A DNA stretch of 64,000 bases, from positions 25,744,564 through 25,808,563 of the forward strand of contig NC_092571.1 in NCBI RefSeq assembly GCF_037975245.1. Direction: 5' to 3'. A program made the translations under genes and the position numbers. The notes under the pieces were generated by a model. It ran no database searches. It was not told the origin of the DNA and saw only the letters and a program-made list of their open reading frames with translations. This DNA comes from Apostichopus japonicus (Eukaryota; Echinodermata; Holothuroidea; Aspidochirotida; Stichopodidae). Positions 35,801 through 54,973 of the stretch are shown in pieces; position 1 is the stretch's first letter; every line of letters starts with the position of its first letter.

Positions 35801-38800
35801 TGCACCCGTTTTAGATACTTCTTGCAAAATCTCCACCTACTCTTATAATTTGAAACTTGACAAAACCATTGACACTGTCTAAACATGAATGTCTACCATT
35901 GAAATGTTTCGATTCAATCAGTAAACCCAATAAAAACTCGCCTAAGAATTAGTCATTCCGTTGAATAAAAGCCTTACCCTGCCCCGCTTCAAACAGTTAT
36001 CACCACCACCCCAGACGTTACCGTGGAAAGTTGAAGGATCTGAGATCTTGTAAGTTGTCATCCATCAACTGAATTTCTTCTGCCGAGGACAACCGTTTCA
36101 GGATCGAATGGAAACTTTCTACTTGGTAATCGTGTGCGAGATCTTGATAAGATAGGTTAACTCTCTGTGGATGAAAGCAGTATATAAACTGAATGATAAA
36201 AAACATTGTAACTTTAGTTGCTAAATATTGCTTATATTTAACATGACTAGTTTGCAAATGTCAAAAGGTTTAATCGTAATCATGAAATTACTGTTATCTA
36301 ACTGAAATGGATGGTAATGGTAGAAATTGGGTTCAAATGTGTACCCACCTGATGTAGTGGAGAGAGGAGTGTTGCGGGCTGAGTTTTTGTATACTTTTCC
36401 AATAGAATAAATTCAAACACAGAAAATGGAGATTTCTTTGTTCTAACATGTGATTTCACAAGGTGTTACACACTAGTTTAGTCATAATGATGCACTCTGT
36501 AGAGACATTTATAAAACTAAATCAAACCAAGATTGGACGTTAAGCTGTCATCTAGTCTATGGACTGTGGGATACAGGAAGTTTAATGATTCTACTGTAGG
36601 GAGTTCAATGTAACGTAAGAAGTTCATGAGATTTACAAATCAAATGAGTAAACCAGTAATAAACAGTAAATCAGAGAAGACAAATATGTAGGAGAATAGG
36701 AAGTCATTCCAGTAAGGAACCCGAAGGTACTGTATGTCTTCTGTTGGCATGATGAGAAGATGAGGGTCTTGCCTAAAAGCAAACAAAAGTAGTTTTTGCA
36801 AGACTATCTTCCAATTATCACATATTTATATTTAAGTGATCAACCATCCAAAAGTCACATCTAACTTCATGCAGTACAATGCATTGACTAAAATGCAATT
36901 CCAGTCAAAATAGTTGCGCATGTCATTTTCACCTGAAGAGTTTTTTTTACTCAAAAACACTTACCAAAGCATTCTCCCAATTCTCTAGCTCTTTCTGCTG
37001 TTCTTTTCTCTGTGAGCCTTTTCTATCGTGGTGGATGTTAGTCCCCTGTTCATCTTTGACATCGTAAAACACTTTATCTTTTACCGGAGGACCCCTTCGT
37101 ACCCTCGGATTCCGAAGCTGATCGCCGGTGACTTCATTACTCCGGAGGTCATGCCATAAAGAGTAGCGGTAACGATGTGATGGTAACTGGTGGAAAGAAA
37201 AATTTAAAAGGCAGACCAGTGAAGCTTGAATGCATTTACGAAGGAAAAAAACCATGGAGTTACTGTTAGCAGGCCTAGAATTTCACAATTTTAACCCATT
37301 CTGGTGCTTAAAAATAAACTTCTCAATGGCATTTTCCTGAATTACAACACACACAAGTTACTATAGAGGTTTTTGAGAGCAACTCAATAATATTTGCTGA
37401 CAATAATCAGGAATATTGGTATTATGTTATGTACGAAAATCATGCCGATTCTTTGACATATGATTGTTAAATGACTTACCATGTATTTCAGATATTTGCC
37501 TTTATCTGGAATTGTTAGCTTTCCACTGTCACCGTATTCATTTACATATCAGCAACTTGGGATTGATGAGGGAGAGATTACTGTGATAGAATTTTTACTC
37601 AGTGAATCCTAATTAACAAGTAATTGACCTATTCGTAAAAAACTGACAATTTTGTTGGCCCAAAATATTATGCGTTGTACACCACACCTTTTTTATTCAT
37701 ATTTTAAAATCAGCCAATCATATCATCTCTATCATGTGACGTCAGACATAACAAACCACTTGTTTCGCTCCTTTCATTGATGTACTAGGCCTATACTACT
37801 AGATGTAACTAAGCGTTGCGTTTTTGTAATTTCCTTTAGGCCTTCACATAATGCAAACTGCCAATCAAAAACCTCCAAATGAAGCAAAATATAATGATTA
37901 TTTTAGTAATGATTTCTTTGTTTATATTGTAAATTTTGTACACTTAAGTTTCACTATACTACATTTTAAAGGATTGAATTTTTAACTGGAAAGACGGTTA
38001 AGTGTTGCTGAATAAACTGATCTTTGAACAATGCAATATGCAAGCTCATTTTAGAACATTCCTATAGGACTATACTGCACTGTACTGTGTACACATATAA
38101 TATATATCGTTGGGACAGTCAGTAATCCACAAATTTCACAGGTATTGCCCAGTACTGAGGCAACCCAATGTGACCTATGCGTATGTAATGGAGATAATGT
38201 TTATCAGCATGGCTTATTAATGGTATACAAGCATCACTTTTTTGGGTGATATTTACACGCAATATACTCCTTTAAGTAATGTCTTTGGACAAGAAATTGC
38301 CAGTGAGGTTTTCTACAGGAAAATAAAGGCCATAAACCGGAATATCGAGGCCTGGGTTACTATGATTTAAACTATTAGTCAAGAGGTTAAACATTTGAAA
38401 CAGGTGACAAACTGTGTAAGGTTAGACAGGATTAGCTTTCGACTTGTTCACGTCAATTGGTAGAAACCAAAAGTATTAAATAAAGAGAAGCAACCTTTAA
38501 TTGCCAAATTTTGACCGGTGTGATAAATATAAATTGGTTGTTTCATGTATAGGACAAACTCCCAGAATGGTCACTGCAAGCATTTTCCTTGACAATAAAA
38601 TATAATTTGGGAAAAACTGATGAATTTAACTACTCTTTTTTCTCTGGAAAATGTTAAACATCTATTACATTAAGGGAGAAAGAGAGGAGGAAGGATATGG
38701 AAGGAGGTGATGAGTGTTAAGAGGTCATGTGTCTTACTGGAGGCAGTGGCTTGGCTTTCTCTTTCTCTGTTATATTTCCAGCAGTTGTGATGGTTATAAC

Positions 38801-40222
38801 TGGAATGCCTTTACTTGTGGGAGCTGGAACTGCGATGAAAGTACTTGAACCTTCCGTTTGAATTATTGATCTGTGGAGGTAAAGTAAACATACAAATACA
38901 ATGATTTTATTGTTCTATTTTGATGTGAAATTCCACCACTAGGGTTAATAAACGTTTCCTTTATTGATTGTTGACAAAATTGAAGGATGTGTCTTTAGGC
39001 ATAACTTAAATATAGACCTTATAAACTTGCTATATATGGCACATATTCTCTTTTCTTCATTTATTTTGGGCAGCATGTATATTTTGTCCAAAACAGCTAA
39101 CACCGGCAAGTTAAAGCCCACAAAGAAAAAATCATCTTTCTATTAGCCCTTAGGCTATGTAGGCCTACAGATCATGTACATTATTACAATTAGGAATAAA
39201 AAATTGGCCGTGGCTATTCTTACGACTAGTCGTAACAATTATTTATAAACTATTCTTACGACAAAGGCAAATTCAAGCGCAGTAAAGTAAATAAAGCAAT
39301 TGCGCATGTAGTAGGGGTAACCCTAACCCTAACTTTAACCCTAAACCCTAAACCCCAATCCTAACCCTAACCGGAAATTATTGTTACTCCTGGTCGTAAA
39401 AAATAGTTCTCCTGTCATAAAAATAGCAACTGCGCATGCGTAGTCGGAAATTATTCTTACGAACAGTCGTAAGAATAGCCACTTTGTAAAAAATTTCTGC
39501 CTTGAATTTTTCCAATAACTTTCTAGAGCTTGCCATGCTCAAAATTGTTTCAAGCTATTCAGGAGTAATTTTACAATTACAGTGATAGTAGGCTAGACAA
39601 CAAGGATCATGTTCCATTTTCTGCTGGTCAGAATATAGGTATCTGGTATGTGTGCAGAATCTAAAACAGTTGTTGTACTGAGCGTTGTAGTAAGGTGGTA
39701 AGACATGGAGGTGGAGATAGTAGAGGTGTTTTGTAATGGAGTATTTTCTCTCCATTTAAGAGTAGTAGTAACTTGTTACCTTCTTTTTATGTATCTGTAT
39801 TATGATACTGGCTATAGGGACTTATAATTGTATGTATTTTTGCCTCTCTCCTTAGAGTAAAAGCATTTTTTTCAGGAACCGAACAAGGAGTAAAAAAAGC
39901 AGAGATAAACTACTCCATGTCTAATACCTAAAAAGCATGGGTGACCATAATTTGACTAATTTCTATCATATACCGATGGCCTTAAAAGTTTACATTAGCC
40001 TAACTTTGACCTAGGCCTATACAACTTTACTAGGCTATAGCCTAAGCTAGCCTGATCTAAATTCATTCAGTCTATACGAGGTCTGGTGTAATTCCCATTG
40101 GCTAGACCTAAGCTAGGCTTGGCCTAACAAGTAACATTAACAATAACACAAGTTTACCTAAGTTACAGTTACACTAACAGTAACAGAAACAGGTGCAGTA
40201 GCACTTACTCAATTTCGCTCAT
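32806..40222 (-). CDS. Leucine-rich-repeat protein, divergent partner of PIGP
   Basis: Exons on the - strand: 40209-40222 (MSEI), 38738-38870, 36965-37186, 36022-36164, 35092-35137, 33811-33965 and a tentative last exon 32806-32851. The first six join with GT-AG sites and matching phases. The last (RMPVQVERHRSTKDA, acceptor ATATAG) is phase-compatible but short and unsupported. Total is about 252 residues. The N-terminal half is polar and unstructured; a basic-acidic helical stretch RKEQQKELENWENAL precedes the repeats. Four LRRs are visible: EEIQLMDDNLQDL, CITLNISQNYVSSF, LLQNMNLSDNSIRSF and MLQSLDLRRNPI, ending in NPICFEPSYRAR, which resembles the start of an LRR cap. There is no signal peptide or membrane segment, so it is likely cytoplasmic. 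LRR proteins of this layout are often ciliary or scaffold proteins, but I cannot assign an orthologue. Confidence 0.75.
34035..34650. repeat. Old imperfect tandem duplication in an LRR-gene intron
   Basis: Two stretches about 360 bp apart (34035-34330 and 34405-34650) share an ordered series of words: CTAAAACAATTTG / CTAAAGCAATTTG, AAGGAACAGAA, TTTTTACTGTGAAGA-like, CACTTGAATG / CACTCGGAT and TGAAACCATTT / TAGAACCATTT. Divergence is substantial. Confidence 0.55.
39210..39482. mobile_element. MITE with telomere-type repeats inside (intron 1 of the LRR gene)
   Basis: Left end GTGGCTATTCTTACGACTAG and right end CAGTCGTAAGAATAGCCAC are inverted repeats; inner copies (ATTCTTACGAC, GGTCGTAA) repeat the motif. 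At about 39308-39372 lies a run of CCCTAA/ACCCTAAC units, with GCGCATG words either side. I could not find a clear target duplication. Confidence 0.65.
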
Positions 40223-40522
40223 GATAGCTTTTATCGCTCTCCGGTTACATTACACATTTTAGTGCGGAATATTATGCCTTCCTTTCTTCTTGTTTTGGAA
40301 AAGGTGTATAACTTAGAACAAGAACATTTTGCTGTCACTTCGTCAGATATGTTAGAACTTAGAAGTCAATTTGTGGTGTAGAATGTAGATTGCCAACTTA
40401 GTTGTGATTACACAGTGACGTAATTGTCGTCTTGGCGAGGACGGTATCGAGAATGCACAGTAATGTTATTTCCCGACTAGGTTGAATTTGTGTGCAGGAC
40501 CGGTTGGATCTTTCACAGAACG
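40223..40522. promoter_or_regulatory. Head-to-head promoter of the LRR gene (-) and PIGP (+)
   Basis: Only 300 bases separate the two divergent start codons (40222 and 40523), so both promoters and 5' UTRs must share this stretch. It is more GC-rich near PIGP (GTGACGTAATTGTCGTCTTGG, a CRE-like GTGACGTAA). No TATA box is evident. Confidence 0.65.
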
Positions 40523-42999
40523 ATGGCAAGCAACCCTGGTCCTACTCCTGAACGTGCAATATATGGATTCGTCCTATTTTTGTTTTCCTATGCAATTTTT
40601 GGTAAGTTTCTTGTATTTACATTATAACCGTGTAAACGATAGGCCCGTGACATATATGTAGATACCAGTTACGCGAAACACTTCCTCCCAAAACTGTGAC
40701 TAGAGGCTAGTCTGTGTTTGGTATGTTATGGTGTTATACCTTACGTTAGACCACAATTTTAAGAAACCTCCTGAACATTTGCCAGTAGCCAGATGATTTG
40801 TGAAATTTCAATCGCTATTACAAGTAACCAGTCTATTTTCTGAAGGCTATGGCCTTTGTGGGAAGGGAAGAGGTACATACTGTAGTATTAGTAACATACA
40901 TGGTTAGGCTGTTTACAAATTAGATAGGGAAGAAACATATTACTACAAATGAGGGCTTGTAATTCTGACCTATTAAGAATGAAATTTTTCAACTGTTTTC
41001 ATGTTGTTTATACACTAAATGCATGGTGAAGTGGTAAGAGTGTCCATCCCACAACCTGCAGTTTAAAATCCCAACAGGGACCAGAATCTCTTTCAAGACC
41101 TATTAAAAATTATAGCTTTGCAGTGTAACTGAGCAAATTCTACCATGGTTTGGTGTTTGAGGATTTAGATTTGGTCCCGTTCTTTTTAGAGGTTTCCAAA
41201 TATCTTCCCTCACCATGGCTGTACTGCAGTGATGATGCATTGGCCGGGTGACTAATTGCCTCTCTCAGTTTTTGTGAAAGTGGTCAAATACAGAGATACA
41301 ATCTTATCCATTGGATGGGCACTTGAGTGGAAGTCCCAGGAGCAGGAATGGATGGGACGTAATGTAAACATGCTAAACCTCATTCTCAGGACACTAATCA
41401 ATAAGAGAAGGCTTGTGTTGATCCAAGACCATAAGGCCTACAAGTAATGGGAGGGTTTGAAATCAGCTTGTGTTTGCATCTTCACCCTTGGAAACTACTA
41501 AACTATATGTCCAATTTGTTAACTATTGCAGGAATATATCTCATTTGGGCCTTTGTACCACAAGCTTGGTTAACAGCCATTGGGCTTACATATTGGCCTC
41601 AGAAGTAAGCAAATTTTCTTTTACGATATTTCTTAATGTCCCCCCCCCCTTCTGTTATCTTTAGATGTTTGAAATCAAGTAAGGTCTTATTCTTTGCAGA
41701 ATAGTATTTAAGTGTTTAATAGCATTTAAAGATCATCAGAAGCCTAATTGCACCAACATTTAGTATTCCTAATTTGCAAACAATTTGCAAAGTGCCATCC
41801 TGAATTTTCCAACCTTTAAACAGTAAATCATTTCAAGACTTTACGGTATGTCAAATTAAATGTAAGGATAAGAAGTTCTTTGAGGGTGGAAGTTAAAAAC
41901 ACAGAAGCTTCTTCAAGATTGAACAGTAATTGACTTGCAGCATATTCAGGGATAGTAGGCCTACTGATGACTTCAATAAATTCAACATGTTGTCTATTGC
42001 AATTTATATCCATCACACTAGTAAGTACAGTAGATCTTAATGTGTTATGCAGAACATTTACCACATGACTATCTACTGTACAATACTTTCATTGTATGTT
42101 GCCTAGTGTCAGATGTACTGCTTGATCCCTCAATGTCTCAGTTATTTGTCTAAAGTTTTTTAATAAAATCTGGCACGTGCAATGTTCTCAATGTATTCAA
42201 GAATTGAAGAGCACATTAAACAATATCAGCTTGATTCAAGGAACCAGTTGCAGCTAACGTATGTGATCTTGTGATTTCCAACTTTCATTTTCTTATTTTG
42301 TTTCTTTTTTCCCCCTTCTCTCTCCTTTTGTAGATCCTGGGCGATTGCTATTCCAGTATATTTCAGTGTTTGCATCTTCTTTCTCTACATCTTCTATACA
42401 GCATACAACTTTACAATCACCAAACCACTCAATTCTATTCATACCATTACAGGTTTGTGTCAGTCCGACTAATTACAAACAGTTTCTTAGTAGTGTTTCT
42501 TATCAGTGGTAAAGTTATAGAATAAAATATATAGTAATTTGTAATATTTATAAAAAAATGTGTCTCATTTTAATAATTTATTGCTTGATTTGGATCAACA
42601 CTTTGTATGGATTTTCCCAATTCTTGTATTAAAAGTATCAACCACAAGTGATTTGCTGCTTTTAAGAAATAATAATGTAAATAACTGATCAACCTCACTG
42701 CTGTCATGTATGGATCACTTGAAATCTGACATACCGCCCTCTGTTCTTGTGCTGTTTATATCCTGGAATGTGTTTACAATAAATAAACAGACTGATGGCG
42801 TCCTGTCAAACATTACAACTGCAGTGTTTGATTTCTTACTTGTATTTTGGTCACAATTTGTTTTCCTTTTTCTTCAGATAAATATGCAAAGCCTGTCGTA
42901 AGCGAAGATATGACAAATAATTCGGTTCCACCCATTGGTGACCTTTCCATCTCTGAGGTGAATAGAAGATTGTACCAGGTACAGCCCACTGACAGATGA
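40523..42999 (+). CDS. PIGP: PIG-P, GPI-GlcNAc transferase subunit P
   Basis: Four exons: 40523-40601, 41532-41604, 42334-42452 and 42878-42999 (stop TGA), GT-AG throughout with matching phases, encoding 130 residues; the short human isoform is 134. The N terminus [14 protein letters not shown] matches human [13 protein letters not shown]. It is followed by [20 protein letters not shown], a strongly conserved block, then a second membrane helix [20 protein letters not shown] and the tail NSIHTITDKYA...[13 protein letters not shown] (human ...DSIHTITDNYA...RDISISEVNQMF). The protein is a two-span ER membrane subunit of the complex with PIGA, PIGC, PIGH, PIGQ, PIGY and DPM2, which adds GlcNAc to phosphatidylinositol in the first step of GPI-anchor synthesis. 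It shares a promoter with the LRR gene on the other strand. A poly(A) signal follows at 43281. Confidence 0.97.
41030..41105 (+). repeat. tRNA-like sequence, possible SINE head (PIGP intron 1)
   Basis: TGGTGAAGTGGTAAGAGTG resembles a pol III A box, and AGTTTAAAATCCCAAC, about 35 bases on, resembles a B box. The spacing fits a tRNA, but the stems do not pair well, so a tRNA-derived SINE or old pseudogene is likelier. Confidence 0.35.
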
Positions 43000-45900
43000 A
43001 GGAAGGATATATCTTCCTTGAGAAAATTATGCAATTCTTATCAGGGAGGTTGTTACTCGCTGTGTGCTTTGCACAGGTAGAAGTTTAAACTGAAACACGG
43101 TAGTCTGTTGTCAATATAATGACACTACGCACTGCTACTATTCAGTTACGATTAGGGTTATTAATTTGCATACATCTGGACCACCCGGAATACTTTGTGT
43201 TTCTATCTTTGGTGAACCTCCAGGTGAATTCAACAAAATTTTGTAACATGTCTAGATATTTATATATTTCTGACAGTAGAAATAAATATGATGCAGTAGT
43301 GTTAAAAGTGCTTATATTCCTTCCAGCATTTTGTTCTTTCATTTAGATTGAGCTTTTTAACTTCAATTTGTGGTACAGTACCGTTTAAGTACCCTCCTAG
43401 TCACATTGTTCTCTCCCCACAGAGTGGAGAGGGCACCCTCTACTTTTGGCCCTCCTTCTAACAGATAAACAGAGCATGTATGATGCTGGATAGAACAAGA
43501 AATAGATCATTAATACTATTACTGATTGTTGATTGATTATTACAGGCTATTGCTCATTATTCTTGTTGCTTGACCTATTGGATCTGTATAAAGTATCATC
43601 ACTCTACAAGTAACACCAAGTTTTATGTAGAGCCATGCCAATTTGGCATAGCTGGCCTGCGTTAGAATTTAACGCCACCGAAACTTGTCAAACCCTTTTG
43701 CTCAGATTGGGAGACCCCTCAGGGCATGGGGTAGCCTTGAAATTTATTGTTCTAAGACACAACGTTACTTTTTAATAGGTAGCTTTAGATCACAGACATG
43801 GCAAATTGTAGTTTTTATTATATTTTCAGTCATGAAGGAAGGACAGTGTGCACAGCCGGGATTGCTTACAACATCCAAACTATTTGTTTTCAGAATAATG
43901 AAGCATAAGGAACTTAATAAATTTCAGTCCATATATTAGTGTGTATTTGTGTCAAACTTGTACCTGATTATAATGTAGAACACCAATAGCAGGGATTATT
44001 AACTAGATTTCAAAAGCAGAGGATGCTTGGTTGGAATCTATAAAGTGATAGGTTTATTTAGCACTGTTGTACCAACCATTGCATAGAACTCTTGACAAAA
44101 CATAGAGGTGACAACAGAGGCCTTTCAAAAGTCAGGTCCGGATATAGTGTGGGAACTGTTCCCTGACAAAACCACACTTTCTGACAGTTTTCTTACATGG
44201 AGATGTGCAATGACAGGAATTTTCAAAAATCCTATTCTGCTGTATTTTGAGTTTTTTTTCATTTTGACCAGGCAATGACAGTTGAATGTAACTATAACTA
44301 AATGGTAGAGGACCTACCAGTAAACTTTCTCTCAAAGTCAACCGCGACCATAGTCGTAGTCAGAACTGTCTAATTCTGTGCTGCTAGTCTACTGACAGTC
44401 TGTGTGCATTTATTCACAAAGATAATTGCCAGGAAGTTTCAAAATTCACCATTCTGTTGGAAAGCTGTAATTTACATTATGTTGTTCTGACAGATAATGG
44501 TACTGCTGATGTATTCAAACCTATGATGAGTTTATTTACATAATTTCACCATATTTGGTGAAGTGAAATGTCTGATCTTTTCCAAGTCACGGCAAATTTT
44601 GGTTCAATTGAGCCGTTATGGCGACTTCAGTGCAAACTAAAGTTAAGAAATAGTGGGTCTGTCTTTGTACATAATGCAACAGATATCAATAAAATACACA
44701 ATATGGAAGAAATGTTGTTTAAAGATCATTTTTATTAATTCCATGATTCCAATTAAGTGAGGGAAATAATCAACAAAAGGTCGCAAATTGTATAAGACAA
44801 AATTATGGAGATGAACTAGGGTGCACAACTTAAAATTGATGTCATTACGATTCCAAAAAATGTCTCCCAGTAATTATGCTAAAGCCCAAACTACCATGGG
44901 AGAGGGAACCTGAAATTCTGTCTAGATAAATGAAGACTGGTGCATAATAACACCACATTATTCCTTCCCCTCCTTCCTTCCCCACCCCCTCGTTCTACCT
45001 ACTGCCTACCTAAAGCCTCTTCTCTACCCAAATTTCCAAAACATTTGAGATAGGAACGGAAACAAATGAGTCGTCAAAATATTGATGAAATGAACACACA
45101 CATTCAACAGAGTAGGGGGAGTTTACATAATGGAACTAGTATGTTCTAACAAGTTGAAGAATTTACCTGACCGATTTAGTTGTAGCATCTTCAGTCAACC
45201 ATACATTGAATACCAACATTAAATTTGAAAATAAATGTATTTTACTTCTGCTATGTGCTGGTGTGCAAAAACTGAAAAACTTGTAAAAGATTTTCTCAGT
45301 GTTTCCATGCGCATGGATCTATAGACTCCGGATAGGACCTTAACACCAATCAGGCATGTTATTCAGAAAGTGGGTAAGATTCTTCACAAGAAAAATTGCC
45401 CTTGCTGAAGGCACTCCCTAATGAATAAAAAAGTTTCTAATGTTAACTTGTATGGATTTACAGAATTCTGATGGGAAGTTGACATAATAGGCATAATCTT
45501 AACAAAATTAGGCATGGTTCTTCAAAAGAAGAATTACCCTATGCTGAAGTCATTCTCTAATGAATGAACCACAAATAGTCATGTATATTCATTTGACTAT
45601 TATTCACAAACACGAATGTCACACCATTTAAAAGCTCTTTGCTAATCATTATAGACAATGTGTATCAACATCTGTAGCATAGGAGGACACAAAAGAATCC
45701 TCTGAAAATTTTTCTTTCAACTGCTGCAGATTTATTCCATATTTGACTGTAACCTAATATTTAACTCATACAGAGGAACATATGTCCCGAGTCCAGGGTA
45801 TAAACAAAATTATTCAGTTTCAATATTGATATTTACATCTGCTGCTTGATCTTCACAATCCTCTTCCCCTCTAGACACATATGGCTTATGTTATTCAACT

Positions 45901-46329
45901 GTCAAGTAGAACAGCCAAAAAAAAAAAAACAGGGGTCGCCATTTCTTAATATGAGGAGATCACAAGGGATTACACTGAGAAAGCATATAATACTGTAACA
46001 AAATAGAGAAAATTCAACTCAAATATTTGTTTTATATTCAATAAATCTTGAAAACTGTATGGTATTAGTGATCTGGATAGATGATGTGTATAATTTGTTA
46101 GCTAACGATCGTTCCCATAGAAAAGCAAAACACTTTCCTATCGGCACGAACCGACCGTTCCATATCCAAAATTTAGAATGTTAAAACTTTCCTTCAACCA
46201 TAATCATAGGTATGTGAGAAAAAATGGTATGGGATACCATATCAATGTACACTTGGGGATGGGGGGGGAGGCACAGTGGGGGCATGGGGCACAGAAACAA
46301 CTATATGGTATTTAAGAATGATTGTAAGG
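43000..46329. other. Intergenic between the convergent 3' ends of PIGP and AP2M1
   Basis: Contains the PIGP 3' UTR with a poly(A) signal at 43281 and, on the - strand, the AP2M1 3' UTR (AATAAA on the - strand near 45731). An imperfect direct duplication lies at about 45350-45590 (AGGCATG... TTCTTCA... CTAATGAATGAA twice). No further exons were recognised. Confidence 0.55.
43281..43286 (+). terminator. Poly(A) signal of PIGP
   Basis: AATAAA 282 bases after the PIGP stop codon. Confidence 0.5.
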
Positions 46330-53274
<6,945 letters not shown>

Positions 53275-53802
53275 CTGTCAATTGGAGAGAAGAAATGTAC
53301 ATAGAGCTCATACAAAATTACACTTAGTTGCAAAGAGATAATTTCTTTCTTATCAAATCTGATTATTATATCAATTTCTTAAGACTAAATATTGAGAACA
53401 AACACAGGGCTCCAAAAAACTATTGGCTGTGTTCCCGGGGGTCCTTATTAATTTATTTGGGCTACCTAATCTCGTAGCCGAAAAGCCTGTCTGGCAACTA
53501 ATGTTCATGCAAATTTGCAAACTTCCTTACCGTGCACTTAAAATAAATTTTCACTATTGCACAAGTCAGCTAATGGTAGGATAGAATTTTTTATTTAACT
53601 GAGAAAATTGATGAAATGTTGTTTGGTTTGGATTTGGCTATTAAACTTCTAATGTCTTATTTATATACATGAAATCAGTTTCATTCATCCCAGTCATTTT
53701 CTAACATATCTGCAAATTAGTTTGTGATTCCTTTTGATTACCTTTAGACTGGTAGCCCAAGTGTTCTGCTAAGTGTTGAACGTAGCTGGTTGAACAGAGT
53801 AA

Positions 53803-54973
53803 CAGGGCTCGAATTTCGTAATTTCTAGGGCAGGCCAACTGGCCTTGGAATACATGTTTTTGGGGAGGGCATCAAGGCCAGTGGGGAGGGCAGCAAGGCC
53901 AACGCTGAAATTGTGAGCAGGGCACCAAGGCCACTTTGAAAAATGATGTGAAGAATGTCTCAATTTGTAACCTGTTTTATTTTCAAACCGCCGCGTAACA
54001 CTCCTCCATGAAACAGCATTATTATTATGAAATTCATACACAACGCCGAAACACTGTCGATAATACAACTTAACTGCATATGCTTCCAGTGTACAACTCT
54101 CCACTACATAATTATTCGGTCTTCCTACTCCCGCCTGAAATTGGGTGTACTTGTAATTGCCAATAGTGGCACACCCTCCCGAAATAATCCTGTGTAACTT
54201 GACTCTTCTGGGAATTTCCCAGATTCTACCAATCACCTCGCATTCATGTAGTTGTTAAGCCAATAAGCGAGCACGATTCTGTGACGTCAATCAGCCAAAG
54301 CTGTATAATGGTACTACTGTGTGCAGGTGTGGTTTGACCGTAGCTGCTACTGGTTGTAAACATTTTCGAACTTTCTTTCAATTTACGATAAATACAGGTA
54401 TGTTATACATACATATACGTGAATGATATGGTTAGGAAGCTAAACATGTTCTCTCTCGGAATATGATGATTTTGTTCACATTGTTGTCCCTGGAATAATT
54501 TCTTCGCGATTCTAGAAACACTGTATTGCATTACGACTGAATTTCCCACTGAACTACGTTACGAAAATGCAATGATAGCCCGCGGAGCGGTCGTATATTA
54601 ATCAGTTGGATAGGCTCACATTCGTGTACCGTTAGAATGCGGTACGTTTTCACACCAACTACCAAGGTCAGTACTGTGACGATGTTCAATTTTCGATCAC
54701 AGTTCGTTATTCACGTCCTGTGACCGCGATACGCTAGCATGCTTTTCATCATTTTCCGCGAATAATAGCCACGCTTTTTCGGAACATATGATTCGTTTTT
54801 TTGTCATTCTCAAAGTCGCATTTGTCCAATGCCTATTCCTGCAAAAGGCACGGAGGCCAATGGGTAAAAAGGGCAAGGCCAGTACTGGCCTTGATAGTAG
54901 TAATTTTCCCTTGGGCATCGCGGCCAGTGGCGAGGGCACCCGCGGCCATGGCCGCCGCTTATTTCGAGCCCTG
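53803..54973 (+). mobile_element. hAT-type non-autonomous element carrying promoter-like sequence
   Basis: Ends are CAGGGCTCGAA and TTCGAGCCCTG, perfect 11-bp inverted repeats. They are flanked by the perfect 8-bp duplication CAGAGTAA (53795-53802 and 54974-54981), which identifies hAT transposition. Length is 1171 bp. About eight copies of a motif like GGGCAnCnAGGCCA lie inside both ends (near 53828, 53866, 53886, 53928 and 54848, 54868, 54913, 54934), all in the same orientation. The centre has CCAAT boxes, TGACGTCA and a TATA-like word (see separate entry). No transposase domain was recognised; the 155-residue - strand ORF runs past the element end and reads through the repeats, so it is not a gene of the element. 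Confidence 0.85.
54229..54400 (+). promoter_or_regulatory. Promoter-like core and possible first exon inside the hAT element
   Basis: In order on the + strand: CCAAT (54229), CCAAT (54260), palindromic CRE TGACGTCA (54282-54289), TATAATG (54304), then a splice-donor-like AATACAG|GTATGT at 54397/54398. The order and spacing are those of a pol II promoter followed by a short non-coding first exon. Function is inference; no transcript evidence is available. Confidence 0.45.

Noticed and set aside
36700-36780. Possible extra LRR-gene exon (acceptor TTTTAG at about 36780, - strand, encoding DPHLLIMPTEDIQYL)
   Set aside because: The appealing frame does not match the phase 0 junction between exons 3 and 4, which join directly; the in-phase frame soon stops and no donor was found.
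43630-43680. Short palindrome ATGCCAATTTGGCAT
   Set aside because: Fifteen bases, with no repeats of it or structural context nearby; it may be chance in AT-rich DNA.
53769-54236. 155-residue - strand ORF
   Set aside because: It crosses the right-hand boundary of the hAT TSD into flanking DNA, and its C-terminal half translates the GGCC repeats; no domain is recognisable.
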